A program made the translations under genes and the position numbers. The notes under the pieces are model-generated. The model worked only from the letters and a program-made list of their open reading frames with translations. It was not told the origin of the DNA and made no database searches. From Nannobrachium achirus (Eukaryota; Chordata; Actinopteri; Myctophiformes; Myctophidae), in contig OY997655.1 of NCBI GenBank assembly GCA_963921795.1, positions 13,301,230-13,365,229 on the forward strand: a stretch of 64,000 bases of DNA, given 5' to 3'. Shown in pieces: positions 61,780-64,000 of this stretch; the stretch's first letter is position 1; every line of letters begins with the position of its first letter.

Positions 61780-63221
61780 CTGGGTTTGGTAAACACATGG
61801 GTTTAGTTTAGAGATTTACTTTGGCTTTCCCAATTTAACTTCCAAAGGAGCAAATCTGAGTGAACAAATGGAAATATGACATATCTGTTTGTTTCATTTT
61901 TGTACAGATGCATGGAATCTATTATGCAAATGTAATTATGATTATCTCATATGATTAAGTGATTGTAAATGATTGTGACAGTTATATACAAACATAACAG
62001 TTTTCATGGTGTTACTGTATCTATAACTGTATGAATCACTATACCTGTATTTAGATTATATGCATTGCCAACATTGGTGAAGACATGTTTGTAGATCAGC
62101 TTAGTGTGAACATTGTAAGGTCCTATGACTACAGTTCCAGATTCCACAAGTGAGGCTGAGAAAGCCACTCGTTTGACTGGAAAACACACGTGACATCAGA
62201 GTTAACTTCAAACTATTACGAAAAGAATCGTCAACTAAATTTTTTCACTGACGAAAACTAAATAAACACTAAGCTACTGTATGATGACAATTTTGTCTAC
62301 AAATAAAAACTAAAATATTAGGGAGGGCCAAATGGAGAAGAGATCCAGTAGAACTAAAAGACAAGCCATTTATTGTTCGGTTGTGCCGGTTGCGCTTGGG
62401 TGGCGCACTCTGAAAATAGCAGATCTACAAGCTCACAATGCTTGCAGATCTTGTAGATCAGCTATTCAGTATGCAACCAAGTGTAAAATCTGCCATTACG
62501 ACACCATCAAGGCACCACCAAAATTATTTTTTGATGACAAAATCAACTGTAGATTTAGTCGACTAAAACTAGACTAAAATAAAATGCATGAAGTGCAATG
62601 TAATTATATAACTAATAACTATTGTTGCAAATTGCAATCCAGTATTAGTCTATTAATAACACAAGTTCATCTTTCTGTCTTACCTTCATTCAGCTTCTGT
62701 AGAGACTGTACCTCTTGCTCTGTTGCTTTTGATCTGCTTTCAATGGTTTCAAGAGCAACTGTGAATATATAACATTAAAAAAACAGTCAAGTTTTTTGTT
62801 ATAGGCCTACTTATAGAGTGCAGTGACAGCTCCAGAGAATTTTGACTGGGGAGGCTATGGGGGGCTGGCTTTTTTAGACTTTTAGGCTCATGAATTTTGG
62901 CAACAAACAACACTGAATAATACAAATAGACAAACGAGATTCTCTGGCTTAAGGTATTGATAACTGAACAGACCAGATCATTGGCAGATGCCAGCTTCAA
63001 ATCTGTGGACTGTAGGTGATGGGACAGGGTTTTTGTGAGGCTGAAGGCGCTTCCCAGCATAGTGACATGCAGATACAAACTGTCCATAGTATGTTTAGTA
63101 TATTAACTAAGAAGTTACCCCCGATAGAGTGTATAGTCAATAGAATTACCTTTCATTCGACTTCCACTGTCCTTCACTGCTTTTAGCTCCTGCTGGGTCC
63201 GTTGCAGGTCAACACGCTGCT
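61478..63221 (-). CDS. C1q-domain protein, 3' exons (5' end outside window)
   Basis: On the - strand the exons are 63221-63150 (or an older, longer version), 62758-62684, 62176-62045 and 61779-61478; all internal junctions are phase 1. The first two encode a helical stalk ([40 protein letters not shown]). The last two encode a C1q head: [40 protein letters not shown] and FSGHMLFTV with a TGA stop. Such fish C1q-like proteins are secreted and trimeric. Start, signal peptide and any collagen part are not in view. An AATAAA (- strand) near 61070 may end the transcript. A MITE interrupts the stalk exon at 63225. I cannot say which C1q-like or cerebellin-like paralogue this is. Confidence 0.85.
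62045..62176 (-). CDS. C1q gene, first half of head domain
   Basis: [20 protein letters not shown] to AYNLNT. Acceptor GTGTTTTCCAG, donor GTATAG. Confidence 0.92.
62205..62585. mobile_element. ACTAAAACTA-type MITE with hairpin 62411-62467
   Basis: AAATTTTTTCACTGACGAAA and AGATTTAGTCGACTAAAACT mirror each other. The hairpin is AATAGCAGATCTACAAGCTC ... GATCTTGTAGATCAGCTATT. It lies in the intron between two C1q gene exons. Confidence 0.65.
62684..62758 (-). CDS. C1q gene stalk exon
   Basis: [24 protein letters not shown], heptad-like. Acceptor ATATTCACAG, donor GTAAGA; 75 nt, phase 1 on both sides. Confidence 0.85.
63150..63221 (-). CDS. C1q gene stalk exon, part 3' of MITE insertion
   Basis: [23 protein letters not shown]; donor GTAATT. 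The likely acceptor is ATGCAG, formed by MITE end plus target duplication; it gives a 72-nt exon, phase 1 on both sides. Confidence 0.7.
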
Positions 63222-63224
63222 CTG

Positions 63225-63895
63225 CATTGGTGGAAAAAAGTACTCTCATTGTTTACTTGTCTTACTAAGTAAAAGTATCAAATGTAGAAATACTCTGTTA
63301 GGGTGCCCTCACACCAAAATACCTATGAGAGTGGAATCTGCGTTCCGCCGATTGCATCTCAATGATAAGGGAGCGTTTTTTGCAGAAATCCTCTGCTGGC
63401 ATGAAACCGCTTCACTCTCATTGAAATGCATTGGCGGAACGCGGATTCCACTCTCATAGGTATTTTGGTGTGAGGGCACCCTTACAAGTAAAAGTCTAGG
63501 AAATGATTTGTGTAAAAGTATTGGTATTGGTATCAAAATGTACTTAAAGTACCAAAAGTCGTTTCACAAATGTTCAAATATATAGACCTATAAAAATCTT
63601 ATGAAAGTAGCAGATACAAGCTCACAATGCGTGACACATTGTGACCATGTAGATTGTCTATTTTGGAATGGCCAAAATGTATATGGGTGGTTATATATAC
63701 TGTATGTTTTGTAGCCTACTAATAATGAAAAACAAGTACCTTAACTAAAGTTATAATGGTAGTGGAATAAAAGTACAATATTTGCCTTTGATATACAGTT
63801 GGGGCGTAGAAGTGTAAGTACTGAAAATAGGAAATGGCCTACTCCAGTAAAGTAAACAAATACTTTAACATACCGGTAGTTACTTCACACCACTG
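63225..63895. mobile_element. Angel-like hAT MITE inserted into C1q stalk exon
   Basis: CATTGGTGGAAAAAAGTACT and GTAGTTACTTCACACCACTG are the ends. CTGCTCTG is duplicated on both sides (63217-63224 and 63896-63903). It contains a second palindromic element (63299-63485, ends AGGGTGCCCTCACACC / GGTGTGAGGGCACCCT) and hairpin 63600-63664. Confidence 0.9.
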
Positions 63896-63922
63896 CTGCT
63901 CTGTCATAAAAGCAGTCATGTT
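63896..63922 (-). pseudogene. C1q stalk exon, part 5' of MITE insertion
   Basis: On the - strand AACATGACTGCTTTTATGAC, AGAGCAG reads NMTAFMTEQ. It joins in frame to [10 protein letters not shown] at 63216 once one copy of the 8-bp duplication and the MITE are removed. The frame stays open further upstream (ACFRS), so the exon boundary is not fixed. Confidence 0.75.
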
Positions 63923-64000
63923 GGAACGAAAACATGCTTTAGGCCTAAAATATTTAATAGTTACTAATATACATTCACTGTTTCGATAGTTACTATACCT

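Overview
This is vertebrate nuclear DNA, almost certainly from a ray-finned fish. The genes are split into short exons by long AT-rich introns. (CA)n/(GT)n arrays are long and frequent. There are tRNA-derived SINEs, 3' ends of fish-type LINEs and a very dense load of short palindromic DNA transposons (MITEs), some resembling the teleost Angel family. All calls come from reading the sequence; no database was searched.

Layout. (1) About 850-4360, + strand: a two-exon C2H2 zinc-finger gene with eight fingers. (2) 9169-17471, + strand: a complete seven-exon gene for a PLP-dependent threonine aldolase (tha1-like, 423 residues, probable mitochondrial leader). (3) 19382-19463, - strand: tRNA-Leu(TAG). 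(4) 24939-54434, + strand: a complete 18-exon gene for eukaryotic elongation factor 2 kinase (eef2k, 754 residues); every exon junction was checked for GT/AG and phase. (5) 61478 to beyond about 63920, - strand: the 3' exons of a secreted C1q-domain protein whose 5' end lies past the window. The genes are functionally unrelated: amino-acid catabolism, translation control, a DNA-binding factor and a secreted C1q-like protein. No operon-like logic is expected.

The most unusual signal is in the repeats. A short hairpin, roughly ATAGC(A/C)GATCTACAAGC, then a CpG-rich variable tip, then GCTTGTAGATC(G/T)GCTAT, occurs about 30 times in 64 kb. It sits at or near the centre of at least six MITE families whose terminal inverted repeats differ, and also stands alone. 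Tip sequences differ between host families, but both arms change together. Many copies have distinguishable left and right arms, as a discrete mobile unit would.

A second pattern is tandem duplication of exon 3' ends together with their splice donors. It is seen at tha1 exon 5 (the piece encoding the catalytic lysine), eef2k exon 6 (about 18 copies) and eef2k exon 17 (3 copies). A detached copy of the eef2k stop-codon exon lies 0.5 kb downstream of the real one. Third, a hAT-type MITE with a perfect 8-bp target duplication splits an exon of the C1q gene and appears to supply a new splice acceptor.
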